DNA of 64,000 nucleotides from assembly GCA_020853525.1 (NCBI GenBank), contig JADYYS010000053.1, forward strand, positions 1 to 64,000, in the 5' to 3' direction. Origin of the DNA: Ardenticatenales bacterium. GTDB taxonomy: Bacteria > Chloroflexota > Anaerolineae > Epilineales > Epilineaceae. The notes beneath the pieces were generated by a model, which was not told the origin of the DNA, did not search any database, and saw nothing but the letters and a program-made list of their open reading frames with translations. Position 1 is the stretch's first letter. Every line of letters begins with the position of its first letter. Positions 51,800-61,868 of the stretch are shown here, piece after piece. A program made the position numbers and the translations under genes.

Positions 51800-54700
51800 C
51801 TAGCGGGTTGGGGGGGTCAGCTCGCCAAGCATACCGCGTACCGCCAGCGGCAGGTAGATCGCGCCTGAGCGCGTGTCCGGCGTTGCGGGCGGCATCGTCG
51901 ACGTCGGCGTGGCCCCGGGCGGTACGTCGAAGCCGATGCCCAGATGCGCCAGCGAGCGCTTGACGAGGTCGGCCCGCATCGCCTCGTCCTTCACCATCTC
52001 GAGGCCGAATCCAAACGTGATCGACATGCCGCCCACGACGATCGCGCCGTCCACGTCCAGCGGCAGCGCTTCGCGGCCGGCCACGACGAACTGGACGCTC
52101 GGGTCGCTCGGCGGCTCCGGCTGCGCCGGCGGCGTGGGGGCCCAGTTGCCGCCGGCCGGCAGGCCGGTGAACGCCCAGCCGCCGTCGCCGTCCTCGAACG
52201 TGGCCGTGCTCATCGCCTGGCCGTCCGCCGTCACGACGATGTCGTCGAGGGCGATGTACGTGTTGCCCTGCTGGCGGCGCGACCGGACGTAGGTGATCGC
52301 CACTTCGACCTGCTTGCCGGACCACGCCGAGAGGTCGGCCGTGAATGGCAGCCAGCGGTTCGACGTACCGCCGATCGCGTTCCAGCGGCCCGTCGTTCCC
52401 TGCGGCTCGCACGTGGCCATGTTGCCCTCCCCGACGCGCTTCATGTAATGGGGCAGGTGCGGGAAGAGGCCCCACCACGCGGCGCTGTTGCATGCGAGCG
52501 CCGTGCGCTCCGACGTCCGGCCGCCGGTATCGGGCAGCGTCGTCCAATCGTCCAAGCCGACGGTGTGCGCCTCGACGATGAGCGCCTCGAAGTTCGCGCG
52601 CAACTGGTGGGCCTCGAAGAAGCTCAACTCGGCCGTGCTCTTGCCCGTGAGGTCGATCGTTCGCTGGACGCGCTGCCATTCGTAGTCCCGCGCGTTGCCG
52701 TCCTCATCCTGCGGCAGGCCGGAGAAGGCCATCTTCTCGCCACCGTGCGGACCGAGGCCGACGCCCGCGTACGAGCCGGCGCTCAGCGCGGCAAACTGGG
52801 GGTATTCAGCGGGCGGGTGGCGGGCGCTCGTCAGGTCGAAATCCGTGACGCCGTTGACGGTGAGGCTGTCGTTCAGGTCGATCGTGAGCCCGGCGAAGGG
52901 CGCGACATCGGCGATGACCCGCCCCCCGGCCGCCGGCTCGACGAAGCCGCCGCCGTCGATGCCGAGCCAGTACTGGGCGAAGTCGTTCTGGAGCGCCTCG
53001 CAGTTCGGGTTCTGCTGGCCGCACGGCTGGTCGGGCTGGAACGCGTTGTAGCGCTGGTTGGTCAGGAACGGCCGCGCCGCGTACGGGCCGAGGTAGACCA
53101 CCTTGCCGCCCTCGTTCATGAAGTCGCGCATGGCCAGCATCATGTCCCGCTGCGCGGCGGACGACTCACCGTCCGGCCAGTCGGCTGGGTGCATCGCGCG
53201 GTCGTCCCCGGTGTACCACACCACGCCCTCGTAGTGGCCGAGGACACCGAGGAACGATGGGCTCGTGCGGGCGTGGGCATCAAAGTCGTAGACGTCGAAC
53301 GCGACGTCGATGCGGGTCAGCGCATCCGTGTAGGCCGCGAGGTGGCGCGGGCCGTCCGTCGCCGGGTAGACCGGATCGCCGCCGGTGTAGTCCTCGGCGG
53401 CGACGACGAGGACCGGGCGGTCGCTGTCGCGCTCGAGCGTATAGGTGAAGGACTCCGTCTGTTCGCCGCCGGCTTCGAACCAGACCGTCACCTTGTCGCC
53501 GGGCGCCGCGCCGCTGACCGTGCCGCGGACGCGGCGGTAGTAGACATCGCCGGTCGCGCCGTAGCGTTCGCCGCCGTCCCACTCGGCCGCGGTTACCGCC
53601 TGCGGTGCGCCGTCGTTGATCCGGAAGCGCATCGTCGCGTCGCCCAGGCGGCGCTGCACGGTGGCTTGGACGGGCTGGGGATCGCCGTAGCTCGTCGCGA
53701 ACGCGTCCACCGAGATCGGCGCGGCGGTGTTGCCGAGGTGGCTGACGACGTTCGTCGGATCGAGCGCGGTCCGGGCGACGTCGAGGGCGAAGGGCAGGTT
53801 CTTCTCGAACTCGGCCTGGATGAGCGCCTCATCGTCCGGGAACTCGAACGTGCCGCCCCCCGGCGGCGTCGACAGTTCGGGCGTGATGCAGAGCGCGTTC
53901 GTCACAGCGTGTGCGTAATCGCACGTCTCGCCGTTCGTGATGTACAGGCCCGACGAGAGGATCGGATCGAAGCCGGGAACGGCGGGGTTCGCGCGGGTGC
54001 CGGTCAGGGCGCGATAGATCGGGTCGTCGGCGGTCGGGGTCAGGTCCTGCCAACCGTCCGGGAAGAGGAGAAGCTCGGCCGCCGAGTGGTAGTTCAAAAT
54101 GATCCGGAACGGAATCCGCTTCATCAGATCCTGCGCGGCGACAACCTCCGGCTCCGACGCCGGCCCGGTGCCGCGGTACGTGTCGCTGTTCGGATTGCCG
54201 CTCGACCCGTCGTTGTCGTAGTTCCAGTGGCCTCCGAAGTTGCGGTTCATGTCGACGCCGTCACCTTGACCGTACTGGCCGTCCCCGTTGTTGTCGCGCA
54301 TGTTCCTGCGCCACAGCCGATTGCCCTCCGTGAATGTCTGCTGATAGCCGTCGGGGTTCGCGGCCACGACGAACCAAACCTCGGTCCCGTCGAGGATGCT
54401 GGTGACGGTCGGATCCTTGCCGTACTGCTCGATGAAGTAGCGCATGAGCCGCCGGTTCGTCTCGATCGCGATCCATTCGCGCGCATGCTGGAGGGAGTTG
54501 AACCACACCGCCGTCCGCGAGCCCTGCGGCACCGCTGCGCCGCCCTTCGTCACCCGCAACGCGACGAGCTCACGTCCCTGTACGGAGTGGCCGATGACGA
54601 CCTTCTCGACGATGTCGGGATGGGCCGCCGCCAGCGCATCGAGTTCGTCCTTGATCCCGCCCGGCTGATCCCACGAGCGGTAGACCTTGTAGCCCTGCTG

Positions 54701-55096
54701 GTCCTGGTAGGCGCTGAACATCCCGGCAGCCGTCTGGCCCGCATCGTTGCGCCACAGCACGGGCTCGAAGCCGGCGGCGAGCAGCTCGTCGCGCTCGAAG
54801 AGCGTCAGGCCGAGCGCCACGTGGATCCGATCCCCTTGGCGACGGATGTCCAGCACGCCGTAGCGTCCGAGGTTCAGATTCGCGAGCTCCCCATCGTCGA
54901 TCTCGATGGTGTAGGCGTCCACAACGCCGCGGTGTCCCGCGAGGAACCCCGACGCCCCGCGTACGCCGACGGCGTTCGCCAGCGCGAGGGCGGCCAGGGC
55001 CGCCGTGACGAGGATGGCGCGCCAACCACGCCCTTCGGCCGCTCGGTCACGCAATGCCCGCGTCACCCGTCGAGCTCGTTCCGCAAGAACCGTCAT
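51800..55096 (-). CDS. Large secreted M14 zinc carboxypeptidase with hYLP tail
   Basis: A 1098-residue product with a hydrophobic N-terminal segment (about 27-44) as signal or anchor. The catalytic domain (about 125-450) has the zinc ligands H204-x-x-E207 (NSLQHAREWIAIE) and H337 (ILNYHSAAELL), substrate residues in MNRNFGGHW and the catalytic Glu E407 (CITPELST). A long C-terminal part (about 470-1040) of beta domains includes an immune-inhibitor-A-like region (FEAHQLRANFEALIVEAHTV, YIALDDIVVTADG). A Pro/Thr linker and AIYLPLAVRGMLGELTPPTR end it. The start at 55096 has GGAG upstream. A secreted peptide scavenger is the likely role. Confidence 0.93.
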   Translation of the reverse strand: MTVLAERARRVTRALRDRAAEGRGWRAILVTAALAALALANAVGVRGASGFLAGHRGVVDAYTIEIDDGELANLNLGRYGVLDIRRQGDRIHVALGLTLFERDELLAAGFEPVLWRNDAGQTAAGMFSAYQDQQGYKVYRSWDQPGGIKDELDALAAAHPDIVEKVVIGHSVQGRELVALRVTKGGAAVPQGSRTAVWFNSLQHAREWIAIETNRRLMRYFIEQYGKDPTVTSILDGTEVWFVVAANPDGYQQTFTEGNRLWRRNMRDNNGDGQYGQGDGVDMNRNFGGHWNYDNDGSSGNPNSDTYRGTGPASEPEVVAAQDLMKRIPFRIILNYHSAAELLLFPDGWQDLTPTADDPIYRALTGTRANPAVPGFDPILSSGLYITNGETCDYAHAVTNALCITPELSTPPGGGTFEFPDDEALIQAEFEKNLPFALDVARTALDPTNVVSHLGNTAAPISVDAFATSYGDPQPVQATVQRRLGDATMRFRINDGAPQAVTAAEWDGGERYGATGDVYYRRVRGTVSGAAPGDKVTVWFEAGGEQTESFTYTLERDSDRPVLVVAAEDYTGGDPVYPATDGPRHLAAYTDALTRIDVAFDVYDFDAHARTSPSFLGVLGHYEGVVWYTGDDRAMHPADWPDGESSAAQRDMMLAMRDFMNEGGKVVYLGPYAARPFLTNQRYNAFQPDQPCGQQNPNCEALQNDFAQYWLGIDGGGFVEPAAGGRVIADVAPFAGLTIDLNDSLTVNGVTDFDLTSARHPPAEYPQFAALSAGSYAGVGLGPHGGEKMAFSGLPQDEDGNARDYEWQRVQRTIDLTGKSTAELSFFEAHQLRANFEALIVEAHTVGLDDWTTLPDTGGRTSERTALACNSAAWWGLFPHLPHYMKRVGEGNMATCEPQGTTGRWNAIGGTSNRWLPFTADLSAWSGKQVEVAITYVRSRRQQGNTYIALDDIVVTADGQAMSTATFEDGDGGWAFTGLPAGGNWAPTPPAQPEPPSDPSVQFVVAGREALPLDVDGAIVVGGMSITFGFGLEMVKDEAMRADLVKRSLAHLGIGFDVPPGATPTSTMPPATPDTRSGAIYLPLAVRGMLGELTPPTR

Positions 55097-55241
55097 CGTG
55101 CTCCACCCTCCGCTGCATGGCCGCAAGCCGCCTTGTAACCCCACCGTTATCCTACAGCGCCGTCGATCGTGCAACCGTGACCGTACCCGCGTGACGTGCG
55201 GGCGGTCGTCGGATCCGTCGCCAGGCGCCGCGATTCCCGTC

Positions 55242-56240
55242 CTACCCGATCGTCGCCACGAGCACCGCCTTGATCGTGTGCAGCCGATTCTCAGCCTGGT
55301 CGAAAACGATCGAGGCCGCCGACTCGAAGACCTCGTCCGTCACCTCCATCTCCGCAACCTCGAACGCCTGGAAGATGTCGCGGCCGACGCGCGTACCCTG
55401 GTCGTGAAAGGCCGGCAGGCAATGCATGAACTTGGCGCGCGGGTTGTGCGTGGCCGCCATGAGCGCGGCGTCCACCCGGTAAGGCTCGAGGAGCGCGATC
55501 CGCTCCGCCCAGACGCTCTCCGGCTCGCCCATCGACACCCAGACGTCCGTGTGCACGAAATCGGCGCCGTCGACGGCGACGAGCGGGTCCTCGGTCAGCG
55601 TGAGCCGGGCGCCCGACGCCGCCGCCCGGGCTCGTGCGGCGGCGACGATGTCCTCCCGCGGCCAGCACGCCTTCGGCGCGGCGATCCGGACGTCCATGCC
55701 CATGATGCACCCGCCCACCATGAGCGAATGGCCCATGTTGTTGCGCGCGTCCCCCACGTACGCATACCGGACGTGCGGCAGCGGCTTGTCGGCGTGCTCC
55801 TCCATCGTCAGCAGGTCGGCCAGGATCTGCGTCGGGTGGAACTCGGCCGTCAGCCCGTTGTAGACCGGGACGCCCGCCCACCGGGCCAGCTCCTCCACCA
55901 CCGTCTGCTCCGCGCCACGGTACTCGATCGCGTCGTACATCCGCCCCAGCACCCGCGCCGTGTCCTTGATCGATTCCTTGTGGCCGATCTGTGAGCTGGC
56001 CGGGTCAAGGTACGTGACGTGTGCCCCCTGATCGAAGCACGCCACTTCGAACGCGCAGCGGGTTCGGGTCGAGGTCTTCTCGAAGATCAGGCAGATCGCC
56101 TTGCCTCGCAGCGCCTGGGCCTCGGTGCCCGCTCGCTTCGCCGCCTTCAAGGTGTGGGCAAGGTCGAGCAAGTACCGGATCTCGGCTCCTTCGAAGTCGA
56201 GCAGCTTGAGAAAGTGGCGGTGGCGCAGGTTGAATCCCAA
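55242..56240 (-). CDS. argF: Ornithine carbamoyltransferase
   Basis: A 332-residue arginine-biosynthesis enzyme (ornithine plus carbamoyl phosphate to citrulline). Motifs: [12 protein letters not shown] (STRTR, 57-61), [14 protein letters not shown] (HPTQ, 135-138) and [10 protein letters not shown] (273-276). The start is a TTG at 56240 ([16 protein letters not shown], the usual N-terminus), with GGAG seven bases upstream; an earlier frame adds 83 residues of nonsense. A TTG start suggests weak translation. It is divergent from rho and converges with no other gene. A catabolic role is possible but the neighbours give no support. Confidence 0.95.
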   Translation of the reverse strand: MGFNLRHRHFLKLLDFEGAEIRYLLDLAHTLKAAKRAGTEAQALRGKAICLIFEKTSTRTRCAFEVACFDQGAHVTYLDPASSQIGHKESIKDTARVLGRMYDAIEYRGAEQTVVEELARWAGVPVYNGLTAEFHPTQILADLLTMEEHADKPLPHVRYAYVGDARNNMGHSLMVGGCIMGMDVRIAAPKACWPREDIVAAARARAAASGARLTLTEDPLVAVDGADFVHTDVWVSMGEPESVWAERIALLEPYRVDAALMAATHNPRAKFMHCLPAFHDQGTRVGRDIFQAFEVAEMEVTDEVFESAASIVFDQAENRLHTIKAVLVATIG

Positions 56241-56358
56241 GGTCCTTCTCCATCGGCGGGTTTCGGCGCGCGCGGCCGCGCAGTCGGCGCGGGACGGATT
56301 GTACGCGCGTGCCGACGGGAGGCCGCGCGATCCGGGCCGCACCGGTTTCACCGTCACG

Positions 56359-56387
56359 TTGACGGCTGCGTCTGCGTCTGGCATAGT
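56359..56387 (+). promoter_or_regulatory. Sigma-70 type promoter upstream of rho
   Basis: TTGACG (56359-56364) and CATAGT (56382-56387) with a 17-bp spacer, 5/6 and 4/6 matches to consensus. Transcription would start near 56394, leaving a leader of about 325 bases before the rho ATG at 56720. Confidence 0.6.
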
Positions 56388-56608
56388 GACGGTGCGCGAT
56401 TCTGAACCACCCGAATCCATCGCGGGTGCAGCTCGCCGCAGCCGTCGGCTGCCGCGGCCATCGCGCACGGCGCATCTTCCGAGCGCCAAGCCTTCTCCGG
56501 ATTGCGCAACATTCCCCGCCTCGGACCGGCTTGACGCCCCTGGCGCGTCGCTTGCGGCGCGTCAAGGACTCCTTGAACCGAGCGAGCAATCGCGGCTGCG
56601 TCGCCACC

Positions 56609-56638
56609 GGCGCGTCCGCGCCTTGGCGCCGACGCGCC
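56609..56638 (+). promoter_or_regulatory. Near-perfect palindrome in the rho leader
   Basis: GGCGCGTC pairs with GACGCGCC, and GCGCC with GGCGC inside, around a TT centre with one C-C mismatch. No T-run follows. rho genes of other bacteria are autoregulated through their leaders, so this stem may take part in such control. Role is inferred. Confidence 0.4.
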
Positions 56639-56719
56639 TCCCCACCGCGCACCCGTTCGGGCGCGGCATTCCACCGCACGTGGCATCACACACGATGACC
56701 CTACGCGAGATGAGGAAGC

Positions 56720-59044
56720 ATGACCTCGACAACTGATGCGGACGCCGCACCGCGCCCGCGGCGGCGGACCGCCGCCGCGCCGGCCTCCGACGCCGCACCG
56801 CCACCGCCACCGCCACCGCCATCCACAACCGACGCCGCCCCGCCCGTACGCAAGCGGCGCACCGTCGCCAAAGCGGCCGAAACCACGGCGCCCAGCGCCC
56901 CGGCGGCCGGCTCGGAGCCGACGCCGGCACCCCGTGTCCGCCGCGCCCGTGCCAAGAGCGACGAGAACACAACGGCCGCAACGCCGGCCCCAATGCCGAC
57001 GTCGATCCCGGCAGCCGCAGCTGCGGCGCCCCCCGCCGCCGCGTCGGCGGCATCCGAACCGACCACCGCCCGTCGCCCGCGCGCCCGCACGGCCAAGGCC
57101 GCTGACGGCCCACCGAGCGCCGTGCCCGCCGCACCACCGATTGCGGCCGCTGCGCCCCCATCCGACGCGCCGCCGCGGGTCGAGCGGACCGACGCTCGCG
57201 GGGCGGGCGACCGCTCGAACGACACGCCGAGCGACCGCCCCGTCGATGTCGACCGCCCGGTCGGCCCTGTCGACGGCAACGGTGACGGCCGGCGAGAAGG
57301 CTACCGAAACAACCGCCGGCGACGGCGTGGGCGCGGCGACGGCACGCGCGAGCCCGGCGGCTATGCCCGCGGCCCGGTGCCCCCGACCGGCGACGTCATT
57401 CGGCCGCGCGACACGACGAACGAGCCGCGCGCCCGCGACCCGCAGCAGCCGGGCGGCTGGCGGCGCGACGACGCGATCCGCGACACGCGCCGCACGGACA
57501 CCGGACGCGTCGGACCCCGGGACGGCGGCACACGCTACGGCAACACGGCGCGGGACGACCGGCGATCCGGCGGTCAGCCACAGGGTGGTCAGCCACAGGG
57601 CGGTCAGTCTCAGGGCGGTCAGTCTCAGGGCGGTCAGCGGCAAGGCGGACAGTCCCAGGGCGACAACCGTTACGGCGGGGGCCGAAGCGGTCAGCAGGGC
57701 GGCCAGCAGGGCACGGGCCAAGCCGGCGGCGGTCGCCATGACGGCGGCCGCAGCGGGGGACGGCAGGACAGCGCGCGCGGCGGCGGGCGAATCGAGGGGC
57801 GGGGGCGGCACACCGGCCCGTCCCGCGAACGCGACGCACAGCGCCCGCCGGCCGGTCCGCCCGAGGACTGGGACGCGCCGGCTCCGGGCGGCCTCGAGGT
57901 CGGAGGGCATGCCGGGGCGGACTGGGTGTCCTATGAAGACCGGATCGCTGCCGAGGAGGCGCGCCGGCCCGGCGGGCAGCAGGTGATCGGCTACATCGAG
58001 CTTTCCAAGAACGGTAACGGCATCCTGCGCGCCGGCGGCCTGGCCGGTCGAACGGACCCGGTCATGCCGATGCGGCTCCTGCGCCAGTACGGCCTGCGCA
58101 GCGGCGACCTCGTCGACGGCTTGGCGCGGGGCACGCAGGTGGTCGAGGTGAACCAGGTGAACGGCCACGATCCGGTCGATCTGGCCAAGCGGCCGCACTT
58201 CGATACGCTGACGGCCGTGCACCCGGACAAGGCGCTGCTCCTGGGCGCGACCGCCGACAACCTGACCGGGCGGCTGCTCGATCTCGTGGCGCCGGTCGGG
58301 CGCGGCCAGCGCGGGCTGATCGTCGCGCCGCCCAAGGCCGGCAAGACGACGCTCCTCAAGGACATGGCCAACGGGCTCGCGCACGACCCCAAGCTCACGC
58401 TGCTCATCTGCCTCGTCGGCGAGCGGCCGGAAGAGGTCACGGACATGCGGCGCAGCACGAACTGCACCGTCCTGGCGGCCGACATGGACCTGCCGACCGA
58501 GGACCACACCCGCGTGGCCGAGATTTGCGTCGAACACGCCAAGCGGCTCGTCGAGGAGGGCAAGCACGTCGTCATCCTGATGGACAGCCTGACGCGTCTC
58601 GCACGGGCCTACAACCTGTCGATCAAGGGCGGCGGCAGCCGGACGCTCTCCGGCGGCATGGACGCCGGGGCGCTGCAGCCCGTCCGCAAGTTCTTCGGCG
58701 CCGCGCGCTGCGCCGAGGGCGGCGGCAGCCTGACGATCCTGGCGACGTGCCTCGTCGACACCGGCAGCCGGCTGGACGACCTGGTGTACGAGGAGTTCAA
58801 GGGCACGGGCAACATGGAGGTCCACCTGGACCGCAAGCTGTCCGAGCTGCGCTTGTTCCCGGCCGTCGACATCCGCCGCTCCGGCACACGGCGCGAGGAG
58901 CTCCTGTTCGACGCCAAGATGCTCGAACAAGTCCACACGCTGCGCCGCCAGCTCGCCCCGCTCGAGCCCGCCGCCGCGCTGACGGCCATGCTGGACGCGC
59001 TGCGCAAGCAGGCGATGCCGGACGGGTCGCTGGCCGGCCGGTGA
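56720..59044 (+). CDS. rho: Transcription termination factor Rho with long disordered N-terminal region
   Basis: A 774-residue protein. Residues 1 to about 420 are low-complexity Ala/Pro/Arg/Gly/Gln-rich sequence with a six-fold GGQxQ repeat (284-313). From about 425 on it is a complete Rho: RNA-binding domain ([17 protein letters not shown]), the connector ([20 protein letters not shown]), Walker [14 protein letters not shown] (about 536-548), [11 protein letters not shown], the Walker B region [14 protein letters not shown], and the Q/R loops with the final [21 protein letters not shown]. coli Rho has about 419 residues in all, so this enzyme carries an extra domain of nearly the same size. 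The stop overlaps the next gene (GTGA). Confidence 0.96.
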   Translation: MTSTTDADAAPRPRRRTAAAPASDAAPPPPPPPPSTTDAAPPVRKRRTVAKAAETTAPSAPAAGSEPTPAPRVRRARAKSDENTTAATPAPMPTSIPAAAAAAPPAAASAASEPTTARRPRARTAKAADGPPSAVPAAPPIAAAAPPSDAPPRVERTDARGAGDRSNDTPSDRPVDVDRPVGPVDGNGDGRREGYRNNRRRRRGRGDGTREPGGYARGPVPPTGDVIRPRDTTNEPRARDPQQPGGWRRDDAIRDTRRTDTGRVGPRDGGTRYGNTARDDRRSGGQPQGGQPQGGQSQGGQSQGGQRQGGQSQGDNRYGGGRSGQQGGQQGTGQAGGGRHDGGRSGGRQDSARGGGRIEGRGRHTGPSRERDAQRPPAGPPEDWDAPAPGGLEVGGHAGADWVSYEDRIAAEEARRPGGQQVIGYIELSKNGNGILRAGGLAGRTDPVMPMRLLRQYGLRSGDLVDGLARGTQVVEVNQVNGHDPVDLAKRPHFDTLTAVHPDKALLLGATADNLTGRLLDLVAPVGRGQRGLIVAPPKAGKTTLLKDMANGLAHDPKLTLLICLVGERPEEVTDMRRSTNCTVLAADMDLPTEDHTRVAEICVEHAKRLVEEGKHVVILMDSLTRLARAYNLSIKGGGSRTLSGGMDAGALQPVRKFFGAARCAEGGGSLTILATCLVDTGSRLDDLVYEEFKGTGNMEVHLDRKLSELRLFPAVDIRRSGTRREELLFDAKMLEQVHTLRRQLAPLEPAAALTAMLDALRKQAMPDGSLAGR
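57569..57658 (+). repeat. 15-bp in-frame tandem repeat in rho (GGQxQ, six units)
   Basis: Six units of 15 bases code [30 protein letters not shown]. The repeat lies in the disordered part of Rho. The in-frame length means copy changes keep the protein intact. Confidence 0.9.
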
Positions 59045-60678
59045 GGCCGGGTCCAGGCGTGGGGGCGCGACGCCCGGGAACGGGCAGGGCGCGGCGGATC
59101 GCGCGCTGGCTGTTCGGCGCGGCCATCGCTTATGCGTGCGTGCGGGGCGCCGAGGGCGCGCTGCGGCCATTGCCGCCGGGCATGAACGTCGACGTCGCGC
59201 CGATGGCCGCGGACGATGTCGTGTTCCTGGCCGACACGACCGGGGTCGGTCCATCCGGGAACGCGCCCGCAACCGGCGCGCCCCTGCCCACCGATGCCGT
59301 CGGCGCAGATCGCGCGCGCGTCGTGGACCAGCACATTTTCGACGCCGTGTTCGAACTCATCACCGGCGCGCGCGAAGGCGTGTTGATCGACATGTTTCTC
59401 TACAACCGCTGGCAGGGCGCACAGCCGGAGCGCACGCGACCGCTGGCCGGCGAGTTGACCGAGACGATCCTGGCGCGGAAGGCCGCGTTGCCCGCCCTCG
59501 ACGTCATCCTCATCACCGACCCCATCAACACGGTCTACGGCAGCGTCCCGTCGCCCGACCTCGACGCGCTCCGTGCCGCCGGCGTGACCGTCGTCGTCAC
59601 GGACCTGACGCGCCTGCCGGACAGCAACCCCCTGTGGAGCGGCCCGTGGCGGGCGTTCGTCCAGCCCTTCGGCCGCCGCGGCACCGGTTGGCTCCCCAAC
59701 CCGTTCGATCCGCGCGGACCGCGGGTGACGGCGCGCGGCTGGCTGGAGCTGCTGAACTTCAAGGCGAACCACCGCAAGGTCGTCGCCGCCGACACGCCTG
59801 ACGGGCCGGCGGCCATCGTCACGAGCGCGAACCCGCACGACGGATCGAGCGCCCACGGCAACGTCGCGCTGCGTGTGCGTGGTCCGATCGTCGGCGCGAT
59901 CGTCGAGAGCGAGCGGGCGGTGGCGGAGATGTCGGGCGTGACGCTGCCGGCGATGGCGTGGTCCGTGGGCGGCCCGGCGTCGGCGGGTTCGACCGCGACG
60001 TCGACGATGGCGTCGTCGATGTCACCGGGGTCGTCGGCGCGTGCGACCGATGGCATCCGCGTCGGGCTGATCACCGAGCGCGCGATTCGCGATGCCGTCG
60101 TCGAAGCGCTCGATTCGGCGACCGCCGGTGACCGCATCGACATCGCCATGTTCTACCTGTCGGACCGGGCCGTCATCGGCGCGATGCGGCGCGCGGCCGA
60201 GCGCGGCGCGGCGCTGCGGGTGCTGCTCGACCCCAACAAGGACGCCTTCGGCCGTACGAAGAACGGCGTCCCGAACCGCCCCGTGGCCGCCGAGCTGCGC
60301 GGCACGGCCGGCATCGACGTCCGTTGGTGCGACACGCACGGCGAGCAGTGCCACACCAAGCTGGTGCTCCGGCGGCGGGCGGCGGGCGCAGGCGAACGCG
60401 CAGCGCCCGCCGGTGAACCGGCGACGCTGATCCTCGGCTCGGCCAACCTGACCCGCCGAAACATCGGCGGGCTGAACCTCGAGACGAACCTGGTGGTGAC
60501 CGCACCCGCCTCGACGCCCGCCCTTCTCGCCGCGACCGCGTACTTTGAGCGCGTCTGGGCGAATGCGGCGGGCGGGGCACAGGTCTTCAGCACCGACTAC
60601 GACGCCTACGCAGACGCGTCGTGGACGAAGCGCTGGCTGTATCGGTTCATGGAGGCGACGGGCGTCAGCACGTTCTGA
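59041..60678 (+). CDS. Phospholipase D-like protein, membrane anchored
   Basis: The GTG start overlaps the stop of rho (GTGA). The 545-residue protein has an N-terminal hydrophobic segment (about 18-32) as signal/anchor. Two PLD domains follow. The first has an HxK motif NHRKVVAAD (around residue 243) with ANPHDGSS, the second CHTKLVL (around 437) with [12 protein letters not shown]. Both HKD-type sites are complete. Such enzymes cleave or transfer phosphatidyl groups, as phospholipase D or cardiolipin synthase. Coupling to rho is not usual and may only be positional. A Ser/Thr-rich linker lies between the domains. Confidence 0.88.
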   Translation: MRPGPGVGARRPGTGRARRIARWLFGAAIAYACVRGAEGALRPLPPGMNVDVAPMAADDVVFLADTTGVGPSGNAPATGAPLPTDAVGADRARVVDQHIFDAVFELITGAREGVLIDMFLYNRWQGAQPERTRPLAGELTETILARKAALPALDVILITDPINTVYGSVPSPDLDALRAAGVTVVVTDLTRLPDSNPLWSGPWRAFVQPFGRRGTGWLPNPFDPRGPRVTARGWLELLNFKANHRKVVAADTPDGPAAIVTSANPHDGSSAHGNVALRVRGPIVGAIVESERAVAEMSGVTLPAMAWSVGGPASAGSTATSTMASSMSPGSSARATDGIRVGLITERAIRDAVVEALDSATAGDRIDIAMFYLSDRAVIGAMRRAAERGAALRVLLDPNKDAFGRTKNGVPNRPVAAELRGTAGIDVRWCDTHGEQCHTKLVLRRRAAGAGERAAPAGEPATLILGSANLTRRNIGGLNLETNLVVTAPASTPALLAATAYFERVWANAAGGAQVFSTDYDAYADASWTKRWLYRFMEATGVSTF

Positions 60679-60752
60679 CGACACCGTTCCGCGATCATCG
60701 CTCCGACAGCGAGGTTGACGGCGTCGCCATGCGAACGAAGATGTGAACGAAG

Positions 60753-60786
60753 ACGGGCCCGCTGCGCCATGGCGCAGCGGGCCCGT
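60753..60786. terminator. Bidirectional hairpin between converging genes
   Basis: A perfect 34-bp palindrome, with arms ACGGGCCCGCTGCGCCA and its complement. It lies between the PLD gene (+) and the Thr-rich lipoprotein gene (-), so it can end both transcripts. No U-tract on either side. Confidence 0.65.
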
Positions 60787-60831
60787 TGCCGGCCGAACGC
60801 CCGAGCGGCGCTCAGCGGTCGCTAGCGGATG

Positions 60832-61125
60832 TTACGGGGTGACGACGCCGGTGTCCGTGATCGTGGTCGTCGTCGTCGTGCTCGTCGTCGTCGTCATCTC
60901 GGTGGTCGACGTCATCTCGGTGGTCGTCGTGATGCCGTCCGTGGCGGTGATCTCCGTCGTCGGCATGATGACCTCGATCGTCGGCAGCTCGACCGGGGCT
61001 TCGATGACGGCCTCCGTGGGGGCGGCGGCCGGCTCCGGCTCGCTCCCGCCACAGGCGGCCAGCGCAACGCTGCCACCCATGACCATGGCCAGGGCAAGCG
61101 CGCGCGCAGGGTGGGAAAGGTTCAT
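60832..61125 (-). CDS. Small Thr-rich lipoprotein
   Basis: A 97-residue product with a signal peptide ending in a lipobox (ALAACG), a short acidic linker and a C-terminal half almost entirely of Thr, Ser, Glu and Ile (TTTTEMTSTTEMTTTTS). There is no globular domain, so it is probably a heavily glycosylated or extended surface lipoprotein. GAGGAG precedes the ATG at 61125 by nine bases. The coding region has a GTC/GTG trinucleotide-rich DNA that may vary in length. Confidence 0.75.
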   Translation of the reverse strand: MNLSHPARALALAMVMGGSVALAACGGSEPEPAAAPTEAVIEAPVELPTIEVIMPTTEITATDGITTTTEMTSTTEMTTTTSTTTTTTITDTGVVTP

Positions 61126-61352
61126 GTGCGTTTTCTCCTCAGTGACCTGATAGTGCAACATGCGCGTCCTCACGAGTCGCGCACGAAGTGCTGAGAGTAT
61201 AGGTACGTCTTGCGGCGCGCAAGTTTTCTTCACGTTCGCGACGGTCACCGGGCCTCGACGGGGGCCGTGCGACTTGACGTGGCCGCGGCCGGCCAGCAAC
61301 ATCGCCCCCTGCCGGCCCGGCCGGTCGGATGATGCGGAGGGTCGACGAGAAG

Positions 61353-61868
61353 ATGGCGGCTGAACCCAAGGACTGCCCATGCGGCTCCGGTGCGCGCTAC
61401 AGCGCGTGCTGCAAGCCCTATCATACCGGCGCCGCCCAACCGCCGACCGCCGAAGCGCTCATGCGCGCCCGCTATAGCGCTTTCGCGACGTCCAATGCGG
61501 ACTATATTCGCGACACGCTCCATCCCAGGGCCCAGAAGGACCATGACGACGATGCCGTCCGTCGCTGGGCCAAGGAGTCGGAGTGGCTCGGCTTCGAGAT
61601 CGTCGAGACGCGCGCCGGCGGCGTGGACGACGCGCGCGGCACGGTCGAGTTCATCGCCCACTACAAGGTGAACGGCGAGGTCAACGACCACCACGAGCGG
61701 GCCGAGTTCGCCCGGGTCGACGGCCGTTGGACGTTCGTCGACGGGAAGCAGCTCGCCGGCCAGCCTGTCGTCAGGGAAGCGCCGAAGGTCGGGCGCAACG
61801 ACCCGTGTCCGTGCGGCAGCGGCAAGAAGTACAAGCAGTGCCACGGGCGTGCGGGAGCGGCCCCGTAG
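61353..61868 (+). CDS. ychJ: YchJ family SEC-C protein
   Basis: About 171 residues. It begins [13 protein letters not shown] (zinc-binding Cys motif), has the NTF2-like YchJ core ([49 protein letters not shown]) and closes with a SEC-C zinc motif [13 protein letters not shown]. The role of YchJ is unknown. The start could be ATG 61329; 61353 places the Cys motif at the normal N-terminal position. The TAG stop lies at the beginning of a palindromic repeat. Confidence 0.85.
   Translation: MAAEPKDCPCGSGARYSACCKPYHTGAAQPPTAEALMRARYSAFATSNADYIRDTLHPRAQKDHDDDAVRRWAKESEWLGFEIVETRAGGVDDARGTVEFIAHYKVNGEVNDHHERAEFARVDGRWTFVDGKQLAGQPVVREAPKVGRNDPCPCGSGKKYKQCHGRAGAAP

Larger units (their letters stand above)
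56241..56719. other. Divergent intergenic region and long rho leader
   Basis: This 479-base region contains the rho promoter at 56359-56387 and a leader of about 325 bases with a strong hairpin (56609-56638). No conserved ORF was found. The argF promoter must lie in the first 120 bases but no clear box is seen on the minus strand. Confidence 0.5.

Noticed and set aside
51944-55138. 1064-codon open frame on the + strand
   Set aside because: It is antisense to the clear M14 carboxypeptidase and has the Arg/His-rich composition of a shadow frame in GC-rich DNA.
56354-59272. 972-codon open frame on the - strand
   Set aside because: Antisense to rho; composition typical of a shadow frame.
60870-60990. 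Trinucleotide GTC/GTG tract as an independent repeat element
   Set aside because: It is explained by the Thr-rich coding of the lipoprotein on the other strand.
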